The notes beneath the pieces are model-generated. The model was not told the DNA's origin. It was given only the letters and a program-made list of their open reading frames with translations, and made no database searches. 64,000 nt of DNA from Bombus terrestris (Eukaryota; Arthropoda; Insecta; Hymenoptera; Apidae). Position numbers and translations under genes: made by a program. Numbering within the stretch: position 1 is the stretch's first letter; each line of letters begins with the position of its first letter. This document shows, piece by piece, positions 13,790 to 25,289 of this stretch. The stretch spans positions 5,766,001 to 5,830,000 of the forward strand of contig NC_063279.1 of assembly GCF_910591885.1 (NCBI RefSeq), given 5' to 3'.

Positions 13790-14270
13790 CGTGGTACGGA
13801 ACTTGCGGCGCGCGATTCCAGCTCCCCGCTGACACGGGTCTGACTCGTTGATTTTGCATAATTCAGGAGGCAAGCCAGGACCTTGCGGTTACCCTCTGTT
13901 ATTCCAACCTTATCTTATCCCGTCTTCAGGCTTCCGTTCATCTCACGATATCAGATTTGCGCGAGGCTTCCATCGGAGATCGTAAAGTCTAAACTCTGGT
14001 TCCATGCGAACCTCTCGCGTGAAAAATCGTCTTCCTACGAGAATGGAAACTAGAGGCGCCACTCTGCCGAAATATCGAACTTTGACCGTGTTCCAGTCGC
14101 TGCTAGGCTTCGTCGAATCGGCAAGCCGCAAAGCGTGTAATTTCTTCGATAATCGAATGAAAAGCGAGGGTCTGAAACGCATTAGCGCGTTTTGGGAAAA
14201 AGTAGCTTTCAATCATCCGGCCACGGACGGATTTTTCTATTCTTCTGTGCAAAATCCCGGACGAAATTTA
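13790..14270. other. GC-richer island, possible conserved non-coding element
   Basis: By eye this block is clearly richer in G, C and CpG than its neighbours, and it is open on both strands (89-codon frames 14004-14273 plus and 13943-14212 minus) with no recognisable domain. An octamer-like TTTGCATAA occurs near 13853. It could be an enhancer or an unrecognised exon; only conservation or transcript data could tell. Confidence 0.25.
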
Positions 14271-14279
14271 TAGCGAGCA

Positions 14280-15840
14280 CAGGTTTGTCATTAGGAGACT
14301 TTTAACGCGATACAACGATAAGTTAAAATAAGTTGGAGCAAGAGGAAATATTTCTTTTCCTTTGGGTTTAACGTCGCATCGATAATGAGGTCGTTACCGA
14401 TACCATTAGGGTAATGGCACATTTGTTCTCCGCATCTCGCCACTGTTACATCTCGCAGTATACTTCTGTTTCTTCTAACGTGTTACGTTTTGTACTACGT
14501 TTAATTATGTTATTTATATTACATATCATAACGTGGTTCTAAAATGTCAAAGCAGTGCTTGGATGAAATCTGTATTTTCGTGTCTACGTTTCGAATCTTC
14601 CACACTCGGACAGCAAGGTGATTCGTCGAACCCGTTTTCGTCGATTAACTTAGATGTAACTCACGAACAGCGTGGCTCACCGAAATCAACCGAATATATG
14701 GAACGCGGTTTCGTTGTCACCCAAACTGGAAGGCTAATTTACGTAACTGAAAACTGGCAGTTCTCTTTTGTCATATTTCGTAAGATTATCGAACAGCGAT
14801 TATCGAAAGGCGTAATACGATCCCTACAATAGCGGAAAGCTTTCAAGCGAATACGGCCACGCTTTTCCATCAGACGAAAACGATTCACCGAACTTTGGTC
14901 GGAGTGCGGCTCGTTACGCGCCACCGATCCCGAACGTCCGGTTAAGAGTTCGACTAAAAAAATTTCGTGATTGCGCAAGCTGATCTCGTCGAGATTACAT
15001 TAGTGCGTTACGTGACGAACTTGCTTGATTTCGCGGAAAAACTTTCGGCTGCAAGAACGCACCGGGAACTCGCAAACGGGTTGTGAGAAGGACGAAGAAA
15101 GGCGAAGACACGAAGGAAGAAAGAAGGAACTTTGACCGTGAAAAGAGAGACAACGAGAGGAGAAAGAGAGAAGAACAACGGAGACTCGTAGTTTCAGCCG
15201 GCGGAAAAAATAAAGTCGGAACAGCCGTGGAGAAAATTGACTACTTCGTCGAGATTTTAGACGATTGGCACCCCTGCAGCTTTCGTATTACCCGGGGAAA
15301 ATAGCGGCTGTTCTAAAGAGAGGAATTAAGCTGGCGAGTTTTCGCGTCGAAACTTTTTACCTCTTTTTGTTTGCCCCCACCTCCTCCGCTTCTTCTGCGA
15401 ATTCTTCCTTCCTCGATCGTAGATCAACATCAGGCTACACTGATTTTTCTTTTTCTCGCTCCTTTTCAGCTATGCTTCCCTTCGCCCTTTTCGTTTCGAT
15501 TCCTCGCCTCGAGAAGAAGCTATTGCGCGAGAAACGCGCTGACTGGCGTTATAAGCTTCTTTTAACTCTTGTTGTTTATTCCACGAATCTTTTTTTTTTC
15601 TTTTCTTTTTTTTTTTCTTTCTTTTTGCTATTTCCGCTTCGTCCTTTTCTTCCTGTACAGAGGTTCTCAGTCGGTATCTTGCGAGATTATCGTTCGATGG
15701 AGCAAGATATTTCGACGAAAAAGATATCGCTTTAACGCGTATTTTTAATTTAAAAATTACCTCCTTTCGCGAGAACAAGCAGCGTCCTGGAATTGATTAT
15801 ATTTCGCTATACGAAGAGGAATTTTCGTTAAAAGCTGCGC
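14280..15840. other. Non-coding DNA with a purine tract and pyrimidine tracts
   Basis: A purine-rich tract (about 15085-15180) and long T/C tracts (about 15585-15630) produce the biased open frames on both strands. The 156-codon plus frame 15265-15735 is Phe/Ser-rich because of the pyrimidine tracts and has no recognisable domain. Confidence 0.5.
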
Positions 15841-15844
15841 TTGC

Positions 15845-16510
15845 TTCCATCGTACGCGGTACTTGTCGCTATGGTTCGTCATAAGATTATTGTTCGAAGC
15901 TCCGGCTATCGAGTGGAAAGAGATTTTATACGGCGTTTGTTTCGAAATTTATTTCCTTTTGCAACTCCGCGTTTTCAAGTTGACTGTTCACCTCGCGAAC
16001 TGAAATTTCAAACAGTTTTCGATCGAAAATTTGTTTTCTTTTGTTGCACAGTGTCTCCCCATCGCGTAGTTACTCTTTCACAAAGTTATTTCGCTTTGTA
16101 CCACGTTGAAAGAAATTTTATACGATTTTCCTTTAGAAATTTAAGTTCTTTCGTAATATAGTAGTCTTAAATCGATTACTGTCCCGAACTATCTCACTTT
16201 GTGCCGTTCGAACAAAAATTTCGTACTATTTTACTATAAAAAATCTCCTTTTTCCTGAAATATTTCGCAATCGTTCGACTGTCGTTATTATTGTAAATCT
16301 ATGTTTCTTTAATAGTATAATGACTATCATTTATCTATAACTATCGGATAGATCGCTATTCCAAGTTATTTCGTAAAGCTCGAAGTGAAATTTTGTACAA
16401 AAGTTTCTAAAAAAAAAAAGTTAGAGAAAATTAGTCGCATTTTATAATACAGTGTTTCTCGATCATGTCGTTACTCTGTTGCAACAAGTTAATTCGAACG
16501 AAGCAAGCGC
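15845..16510 (+). repeat. Degenerate tandem array, period about 100 bp
   Basis: A block reading roughly 'aagttatttcg ... gaa(a)gaaattttatac ... tttc' recurs near 15918, 16002, 16109, 16210 and 16382, giving spacings of about 84, 107, 101 and 172 bp. A second shared block, 'cagtgtctc...tcg.gtt.actct', appears near 16048 and 16450. The copies are strongly diverged with indels, so this is an old minisatellite-like array. The open frame 15841-16161 is a by-product of its early copies. Confidence is moderate because alignment was by eye. Confidence 0.5.
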
Positions 16511-17088
16511 GAACACGAAAATGCTAAGGAAAAATTTGTAAGCAAAGTTCTTCCCCTGCAGATTCGAGAATACAAGTCTGGAAGGAAAAAAGTGTAACGT
16601 GGAGGGGATGCTATCTAAAGGTGGGATCAAATTTATATTTATTTCTGCCTCGTTTTCGCGGTTAGAACTGGACAAATGGTGGCAATATTTCAAAGGTAAT
16701 TTGCCGAGGGAGAAGGAAAAGAGGAAAAAACAGTGCGCCGGCTACCGCGATATAAATCGAGATTCGAATTCGGATAGTTATCATTATATTGGACTTTTAA
16801 TTAATTTTCGATCATCGGATACAGATTTACCGAATTTGTATTCTACGTATCTCCCGTAGTTTCCGTTATGTAAATTCTATTTTATCTTTCTCTGTGGCGA
16901 CAGAAAACTTTTTAAGACTCGGAGCTTCGATAACGAAGATCCTCTTAATCAAGGTACATCCAAATTGTTAATATTTACATTTGTTGATCAAATGCTTAGC
17001 ACGATCGTGATTATCTTTATTTCGACGAGATCGTTCGTTCCATTTGTATTATTTAATTTCATATTGTGAAAAATATATAAATGAAAAT

Positions 17089-17109
17089 TAATATATATAT
17101 ATATATATA
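17089..17109. repeat. (TA)n microsatellite
   Basis: Perfect AT alternation of about 21 bp in an AT-rich context. Confidence 0.9.
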
Positions 17110-17539
17110 CTATGTAGGTATCGTATAATAAAATTTCAGATTGTTTCACATTACGAGTAAGATATTTTAAAGAGAAGAAATGCAAAGCATCTTGGCCTGT
17201 GTGGTTCTCAATGGACTCGAAAAGTTTGTCTATCTTTAAACAACAGTCTTCGGCCACCAAATTTTTCGTTGAACCGTCTCGCTCGATTTTACTCCGGGGC
17301 AACCTTTAAACTCGCCAAGTTTTAACATTTTCTTCGTCTCTCTGAATTTCGAGAGCTCGTGTGAAAGAAGAAGAGAAAAAGAGCTATTGACGCGACGTCA
17401 CATTCAACAAGTTGCGAGGAAACTGGGACGATACTCTCGCGGAATGAAATGTCTTATAAAATCTCCGATAGAATAAAATAGTCGCGCCGAATGACATTTG
17501 CTCGAAAATAATACGTAGTTATAACAACGTTAGTATGTA

Positions 17540-17743
17540 TTAGGTCGTCCGAAAAGTTTCTTTCGTTTTATAAGGAAATAGTGGATGCACAACATTTTCC
17601 GTTTTATATTTCATCGAATTACCTATGATACATTTTGTTTTATCAAGATAAAACGTTTGACAGATTAGATTTCATGTTTGTACAAAAATGCGTTGTTGCA
17701 AAATACGTGTCTGTAAAAGAAAGACACTTTTCGGACAACCTAA
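17540..17743 (+). mobile_element. Mariner-type MITE, TA target duplication
   Basis: The left end is TTAGGTCGTCCGAAAAGT and the right end, reverse-complemented, is TTAGGTTGTCCGAAAAGT; TA flanks both sides (17538-17539 and 17744-17745). The left end continues with tttctttcgttttataagg, which is shared with the elements at 25066-25277 and 40604-40806. At 204 bp it is far too short to encode a transposase and shows none. The termini resemble mariner relics I recall from bee genomes, and the TA duplication fits the Tc1/mariner superfamily. Orientation is set by the longer conserved end. Confidence 0.85.
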
Positions 17744-17749
17744 TATTTG

Positions 17750-18775
17750 CATATGCGAATACAACTTTCAGAACGACGCCAACGTTTAACGTAATATTCG
17801 TGCAATTGAAAAAATAAACGAGTTCCATTTTCTGCGGTATATAGAAAATTAAACAACCTCTGTATAATTTTAATTACAAGATTGAATATTAGCGATATTC
17901 GACGAACTATAGCCATAAAACGAATATTAAAGTTCAATTAGTCGATTTACGTTACCTTAAACGATTCGAGTTGATAATTAGGTTAAATCTGAATAATGTC
18001 GAACGCATTAATATCGAATTTACTTGGTTTCATGGAAACGATTGCGTTAGAGTTGTAACTAAGCAATATGCACTCGATTGTAAAGCCACGTGTTTAACAA
18101 TTTCAAGCACGAAGATCGTTATATTTGATTAGCACCAGGCAAGGTATTCCACGAATCCCTATACGAACTCTAGCGCTAATTAATAATTTCGCGATTATTC
18201 GTTTCAATCCATTCCAGCTACAACGGATCAAAATAAATATTTTTAACTGTGGCAAATTACTTCGAAAATATGTTACGTTACGTTCGTTAACTTCGAATTC
18301 ATTCTGCCTATTTGTAAGATTCTGCTAACTTTTAAGGGAACCAACTCACACGCGTCGGTATGTACATGTACATTCAAGTACCTGGAGTTGGATTATTTAA
18401 TCCTTGTAAGTATGAGCGCATATCTAAGATATAAACATTATACTTATCTCTCTCTTTTTCTCTCGCGAAAATTCTCTGGGTAAACTCTCTTTTTCCGCGT
18501 AAAATGAAACGTCTACTACGCTAGAGACGCTCCCTTAAGAGTCGTTCCAATTGCCTTTGAATCTCCTTTATGAGAAGCTCGGTGTTCAATTGCTCGTCTA
18601 ACTCGCGAGAGATTGCGTTCTCCAGAAGATAATCTAATATGTTCGCTTTCTTACGTATGTGTAAGGTGTGAAACTTCTTAAGTTTCTCGCGGTGGAACCG
18701 TATGATTTCAGTTGCACAGCAATTTCACATTGGGATACAGTTTGTCGTTCTTCAGAAACATGTTACGATACAGAA
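17750..18775. other. Non-coding AT-rich DNA
   Basis: No gene and no repeat termini recognised. A CT-rich stretch lies near 18440-18465. Confidence 0.5.
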
Positions 18776-18779
18776 AACA

Positions 18780-19530
18780 AATTCATCGAGATTGTTGGTA
18801 AAAATTCATCAAAAACCGATCGATGAAAATTCTTCGCATTAATCTTGACATTTTTCTTCTTTCGTTCGAAATCATAAAATAAAAATCTCGGTGCTTGTTA
18901 AAACGAGAGGGAAATTTGGCCATATAGAAATTCCAGGACTTTATCAATGTTATAAACGAACTGCTACTAAGAACAGAGAAGAATTATCGCTCGAAATCGT
19001 CTGCGAAATCCATCAAAATTCTTCGGTTCAACGTTAAAGTCTTCTTTTAGAACGTTGAAAATCTTCTTAAAAATTCCAGAAAACTTGTAAACAAAATTGT
19101 GATTGCAGCATAAAAAGGACGAGACGCTGTTAGAAAAACGGACGAATGACTGGTCAAAATCGTCCGTAAGCTTCGTCGAAATTCTTCCGCTTAACGTCAA
19201 AGTCTCTTGCCAAACGTTGAACGTCATCTTCCTCATTAACGCGACAGCTAACGACGCGATTGGAGCGTAACAATTCAGCGTTGCAAACGAAACAGAATCA
19301 AAAAATACGGAAGAATAGATTGGTCGAGATCGTTCGTAAAAGTCATCGAAATTAACGTCTCCTTCCACAACGTTTCACATGATTTTACCGAGTAAAGCAA
19401 GACCGAGTACAAATTCGAGCTCCATAAGAGGAATTACGAACGAAACTCTACTCTGTGTATATGGATACGCAAGGGGATAGTCGAAATTGTCGATAAAACT
19501 CGTCAAAACGGATCGATCGAAATCCAATCA
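18780..19530 (-). repeat. Degenerate tandem array, period about 165 bp
   Basis: Related blocks beginning 'cgaaatcgtc.gtaaa..tcatc(g/a)aaa' occur at 18787, 18992, 19155, 19325 and 19482, giving spacings of 205, 163, 170 and 157 bp. Within units, 'aacgttgaa.gtcttctt..aaacgttgaa.atcttc' is also shared between the second and third copies. Because the central spacing is close to 55 codons, the minus-strand frame 18967-19368 (133 codons) stays open across about two and a half units and shows an echo such as FNVWQE and FNVLKE. I interpret it as an old satellite-like duplication rather than a gene; no known repeat protein matches. Confidence 0.6.
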
Positions 19531-19549
19531 ATCTATCGTGGCCAGTTCT

Positions 19550-19880
19550 TGCGCGTGATACCCGATCGTAGCGGCATCGCGCAAACCGGTGCATATTTCT
19601 TCGAATGGCGCGTAGTTAAGCCGTGCCCACCCGCGCCGCGAGTGTTCCCTTCAACTACATAGGATTTGCGCGATCCTCAACAATCGATTATACTCTAGCA
19701 GCGGTGAAATTTGTAGCGGCGGCACAGATGAAAATTTACGCCGATTCACGGTAGCTGCGCGTCCTTGTCGAGCGCAAAAACGTCAATGGGAGCCAACGTA
19801 AATTCTGACCACACCGCTTGCTCCATGTTGCGAAGGTTTAATCGATAAACCACGTTATATCGCACCCTAAATCCTTTTCT
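19550..19880. other. GC-richer island
   Basis: Richer in G, C and CpG than its flanks, with no long open frame. Two 'tctagcagcgg' motifs lie 189 bp apart (about 19694 and 19883). Function unknown; it may be a regulatory element or an old insertion. Confidence 0.25.
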
Positions 19881-19889
19881 AGCAGCGGC

Positions 19890-20996
19890 TAAACCATGGA
19901 ATCTGCATTAATATATTAGAATCTCACGGGGGAAGTAGTTGAACAAGAATTTTGAATTTTCCAAACTCGAAATGTGACTTTTTGGAGCAGAGCCAGCTTC
20001 CAATTAACGCGTGCTTTTTATAGCGGAAATTCAGTGGATATAGATTTTTTCCCTTTTGAATTATTTAATTTAATTTACGATACAAGTAGTTCGATATGGA
20101 CGTAATTTTTTAAATGGAACCATTTGCACAATTAGCATACGTATTACGTGGGTCGTCGTTGGAAACGCCTGGAATATTCTCCTTTGAATGAGCAGCGGAA
20201 AGAATTTAACCATCATATCGTTATAAAATTCCACGAATCGGATAGTATGCTTTCTCGTCTATTTAAGTATTCGATAAACATCTCTTTGGAGAAAAAAGAA
20301 AAAAAAAGAAAAGAAATTTTTTCTAGAGCTGATAGGAACTTTTATCCAACAGGAATTTGGTTGCTGGACTTTCAAGAATTTTCTCTGGACTTAAGAACTC
20401 TTCCGGACTTTGAAGCACCTTTTAGAACTTTGAACTTCGTAACATTGAAACTGCGAATCCGACTCTCCCGTGCAAATCACAATCGAATTGCTGCTATCAA
20501 AATATAGTTCCCTTATATATATAAAATTTCAAAAGTATAACTTAGATTTCTGTTGTACTTCTCATTTTCTTCTCTACGAATTTGCTTGAAGAAATCTTCC
20601 ATCTCAAACTTTCGTAATTTTACTTTCAAAACAAAAATATACAAAAAGACCTATAAAAAGAATTTTGAGTTACCTAACACGAATAAGACCTTTTCACATC
20701 GGCAAGCCGATACACGATGCGTCACGCGATTATCGTAAAGCAGTTTCAGAAATGAAAACCGCAGGACCTTTCGCGTCGTTCAACTTTCTCCAAAATTCGA
20801 TAAGGATCGTGAAATCTCTCGTGACCGAGCGAGACAAGTGGGCCAAAGTGGCATGGTTGAAACGTTAAACAGAGAAACTCGGAAAGCGGAGAGCATCGTG
20901 GAGTAAAAAAAAAACGAGCGGCGACAAGTAGAACAGATCAGCGATTCGAGCCGTCGCGACGGCGATGAAAATAACGGAAAGTTGCTAACGAGGATT
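19890..20996. other. Non-coding DNA
   Basis: The 119-codon plus frame 20148-20507 has a Lys-rich centre from an A/G tract and no recognisable domain. No other structure seen. Confidence 0.45.
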
Positions 20997-20997
20997 C

Positions 20998-21019
20998 AGA
21001 GAGAGAGAGAGAGAGAGAG
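20998..21019. repeat. (GA)n microsatellite
   Basis: Uninterrupted GA run of about 22 bp immediately upstream of a GC-richer, pyrimidine-rich block. Confidence 0.9.
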
Positions 21020-21029
21020 CTTTCATTAT

Positions 21030-21480
21030 TGCCTGTGCATCGACGTTTTTCCTGCACCGCCAGCAGTCACCTTCGTCCCCAAGAAATCCTTATCTAGGAC
21101 TGTTCATCCCCTTGGAGCTTCGTAAATTTTCTGATTCGTGCTCTCCCACCAAAACCAGGAAATATCGTTCAAGAACCGCGTTAAGCCAAAGGATATCGAA
21201 GTTCCTCAGAGGGTTTCGCTATTCTCGGTATTTTTTTATCTTCTAACCCGGGTTGACCGGTAGGTCGCTGATCGAGGCTAAAAGGTCTCCAGATTGCTAT
21301 GGACCTCCGTTTTCTTGCTGCCTTTTCGCCAGCCACTAGCGAGGGATCCGTTTCCTTGATTTTCTTACGACCGCGATGCCTTCCTCTATATATCCTTTAA
21401 TCCTGAACTTTCGCCCTCTCCGACTCTAACTGTCTTTCCTCGCTCCCTTTTCACTGTTTCCCTATTTTCTTGAACAGTGA
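21030..21480. other. GC-richer, pyrimidine-biased block
   Basis: Contains many CCT, TTC and CCC words and no long open frame on either strand. There is no recognisable RNA gene. It may be an unannotated regulatory or UTR segment; nothing in the sequence decides this. Confidence 0.2.
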
Positions 21481-21489
21481 TTCGAAGTG

Positions 21490-22516
21490 TGATTGGACGG
21501 TTACGTTGCGAAGATTATAGCGCATGATTCGAGAGTGGCTAAAGCGATAATTACGTGGCAGGGAATTTTACAATTGCTGGAAGCGGTGCTTCGAATAGAA
21601 AATTTTGAGAATGATGTAACTGTGGTGGCTAATTTTGATAACGGGGAAAGTGGTCTTCGCGATGGAGTAAAGTTCAGAGGTGGTGGAAGTGGTAATCATA
21701 GTGGAACATTTTGGAAATTACGGATGGTAGTGACTTGTATAAGCCAGCGATGTATCGAACGCTATTTGCATGTGAATATATCGAGTTTTTTAGTTTATTC
21801 GTTCAACGATATATTCGATCATAGTTGTTACAATTAGACTTACAGGGTATCTATACAATAGGAACTAGAGAAATAAAAATATTAACTGAAAAAATATAAT
21901 GAAATTTGTCACGTGTAAAATATTTGTTTCTTTTTTTTCCTTTTTGTTTGTTTAAATGCAATACCGCAAATAAAATTGTTGTAACGAAAAAGTCGTGAAT
22001 TCAGTGCACAAATGAATTTTATGTAAAATATTTCATTTTTAAACGAATACTGAATGTCACAGGATATTTTTAACGTTAACATCGGTAATACTAAAAGTTG
22101 GTTCGCTATATAACCGCAAAAATGGAACGTGAAATCATTGTATGATATTTTCAATTGAAATTGTGAAAACATTTCTCCGTTATCTTTCGGCAACGATATA
22201 TTTATGTCTCTCGCCTAAAAATGATATTCAGACTATCAGGTGTTTGTCTTCGTTGAAACGCGAAATAACACACGAACGTACCAACACATTGTACAAACTT
22301 GCGCTCGTATTATCTTTATACCGATAATTATCATATAAGGATAATCTTACAAGTCGGATTATAGTGTAATTTTTTACGATGGTTCTCTTATCTCGTGTAA
22401 TCTATTCTCCCTTCGGTTGTTTCTGTTTCGACTTTTATCTTTACTTCCATCTTTATGTTACGTTAAAACGAAACGAATGCTCCCACGTGCGTTAAAACGA
22501 AATAAGACATTGTAAG

Positions 22517-22547
<31 letters not shown>

Positions 22548-24165
22548 GCGGGACATCAACCTTGGAATGTTTGAGTTTTACTCGCGAATTCGTTAAAAAT
22601 ATTTTTCTCTATAGGATACTTTTATATTTATCGTATTCCTATATTTCTATATAATATCTTTTTCTATTATATGTTCGTCTTACTGTATCTTAATAATTAT
22701 AGAACTTGTAATCCGAAGCACAGATACAAAATAAAGAATTTCTCGTTCAAGCAAGATCATATTAGGAGTGTAATAAAAATGTAGCTTATGAGACAAAAGA
22801 TATAACTTAATTTCAAAGAGCAACCAAAGGTATCAATTTAGCTGTAAAATTATTTTAGGTTGTTTTCAATGTGGCCAAATGATCTCTATATCTTATTTTA
22901 AATAGCTTTCTTCCAGATCTTATTTTATTACAAAAAATTTAATCATTTTCACTGATAAACTAATTAAAGAAAATCGAAACTCACATTTATATTTATTATC
23001 GTACTATACGAAAGATATCAAGATCCTAAGATTTTAGAGATAATAAGACAGAAGGTGCGTGAACGTGAAAACTTTGCAAGAAACAGTTTCCAATTAACGT
23101 CATTCCGTGGTATAGGCGGAAATAGCAAAAGAACGGTCTAACCTCGTTTGCCCGACAAACAGTTGTAAGTGTACAATGGTTCCATCAGTTTTCGGATGAC
23201 ACAAGAAGCGAGAAACCACGTTTCACCCTCGGTATCAATAATTGTCCGGATGTTCTCGCTAATGAAGCGGGACTTCGACTTAATGACCGTGCTTAATTGG
23301 CAAAACTTTCAAGGATCCGTTCTTCCTACGAAGCAAGAACGTGCCACTATCTGTGACCTCCCCTATACAGAAACTGTGTTTCTGGCTGACGCAGCTAAGG
23401 GAGCAATCCAAACTCTCACTCTCCCCTTTATCTTACTTCGCCGAATATCCATCGAACTCTCCCTTCGTCCTAATAGAGAATCGTTCACGTTCGAGCCTTT
23501 ATCGCAGGGAAGATGCGAAAAGTTAACACAAAGTAAAATTGTTCCGTGAAATATCATTTCGGAAAGTAAATTCGAATATATCTCGTCCTTTACAGGCTAT
23601 TTATACGATTCGAGCTGCGAACGAAATATCTTCGTTTGAGCGAAGGAGGCGACGAATTTTTAACAATTGAGAACTAGATTAAATGAGAACTGCAATTAGA
23701 TCGTCATAATAGAATAGCGTAGCAACAATGAAATCAACGAAATCATAAATTTCCTTCTGCTCGAAATATCTCAATTTCCACGAAAATTACGATCTAAGAT
23801 CTTGCGAACTTACGATGTTCGACGAAAGAAAAACGAAACGTCCAATTGCTGTTTGTACAAAATGTGCATTGAAAAGAAAAGAAAAATAATAAATTGGACT
23901 GTTTTTTTTAAACCGATGTTAATTACAACGAACCAAGGGCAAGTGAAAAATATTCAGAGAATAATGTCTCGTTCATTCTTATTTAATTACGGATAATCGT
24001 AATCTTACTCTTGCCTCGATACGACGAAATCTTCGAAAATCAAGGAAACAGGAGAAAGGAAGTTGGAAGAAATTGACAGAAAAATGAATTTGCTGTTGGC
24101 AAATGTTATCGTCGTTCTTCGATAGAGGCTCGTCTTAATTGGGAAAACTTCGCAAGAGATATTCT
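21490..24165. other. Non-coding DNA
   Basis: Open frames up to 126 codons (23169-23549 plus) lack recognisable domains. An isolated CAGGGTATCTATAC near 21843 resembles one terminus of the CAGGGTG-type elements, but no partner end was found. Confidence 0.5.
22517..22546. repeat. Poly(A) run followed by (GA)5
   Basis: Twenty A residues directly followed by five GA units. There is no adjacent retroelement body or target duplication, so it is a simple repeat. Confidence 0.9.
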
Positions 24166-24169
24166 TCCC

Positions 24170-24560
24170 CCGGGGAGACAAGAAGTTCACTATCTACGCG
24201 TTCTTCCTGCTGGTTCCCTGTGGAAGATCCAGCTCGGTCGGTTCCTACGCTTTCACCCCTCCGACGGTTGGTATTCTTGCGGTGGCGGCGATCACGGTAA
24301 GGGTGGCAAAACGTGGCTGGCGTTATCCGATATTCTCTCTGTGGCTGGTCCATGATCTCGGAACGAGGGTATCGTAGGATCAAACGAGGTGCACCAGGGT
24401 ATATCGAGCCACGGTTCGCCGCTCACCGGTTTCCGGAAGCTTATTGGAGCCACGTAGTTTACACTGTAGGAGGCAGGAAGCGACAGAGGGAGATACGAAG
24501 AGGGAGAAGCTAGCTCCGCTTCGCGTCGACCAGTTTCCTTCTACACAGATGCTCCGAATA
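24170..24560. other. GC-richer island, open on both strands
   Basis: GC-rich for this window and open on both strands (82 codons 24135-24383 minus; 66 codons 24313-24513 plus), but the products have no recognisable domain. It could be a regulatory element or an exon; undecidable here. Confidence 0.25.
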
Positions 24561-25065
24561 GCGGGGACCACCTCTTCTTGAATTATGGTTGCACGTGTAT
24601 CCATACGCTTATCTAATATTACCTACCAACTATTATTATTCTCGTTATTATCGTCACTAGAGTCCGAAGAGTATCGACGTTCTTGTAAAACCGCGATTTT
24701 TCACGTTTATCTTGTCGTGGCAGAGCCTACGGATAGTGGAACGATCATTTTCCTCATTTATTAAATTTCGTTGCTTCAAGCAGAGATTAAGGAAATCGAC
24801 TTGTATAATGTTAATACGCGGAGAGGAGGGGAAGTGGAATAAGAAGGTAGATTTCGCAGCGTGGATATAAATATGGATATAAGTAAGATCGTGGTAGAAG
24901 TGTAATAAATGCTATCTGGTAGAATATTCATTAACTTGAGCGAACTCGCCGGTGAATTTCTTAAATCTGTATTGATTATTTGATATCTTTGATCTTTTAT
25001 AATTTCGATCATTGTTATTTATTAAAATTTGTCCATCGATCTAAACGAGATTATCAAACGAAATA

Positions 25066-25277
25066 TCAGGTTCTTCGAAAAGTGTCTTTCTTTCGCAAAC
25101 GTATTTTCTACAACAGTGCTTCTTTATACGAACGTGAAACCAAATCTGTGAAACGTCGCGGTGTTTATCCCAACAGAACAAAATGGATCGTACGTAATTC
25201 GACAAAATAATAAAACAAGAAACGTCGTGTGTCTATTATTTCCTCATAAAACGAAAGAAACTTTTCGGACGACCTAA
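25066..25277 (-). mobile_element. Mariner-type MITE, TA target duplication
   Basis: The right end, reverse-complemented, is TTAGGTCGTCCGAAAAGT and continues into tttctttcgttttatgagg as in the 17540 element. The left end is TCAGGTTCTTCGAAAAGT. TA flanks both sides (25064-25065 and 25278-25279). Length 212 bp, no transposase coding. It lies inverted relative to the 17540 copy. Confidence 0.82.
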
Positions 25278-25289
25278 TAGATCGAACAC

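Noticed and set aside
21843..21860. Isolated CAGGGTATC terminus as a transposon end
   Set aside because: No matching inverted end or target duplication was found nearby; likewise for CAGGGTGTCGC at 47448.
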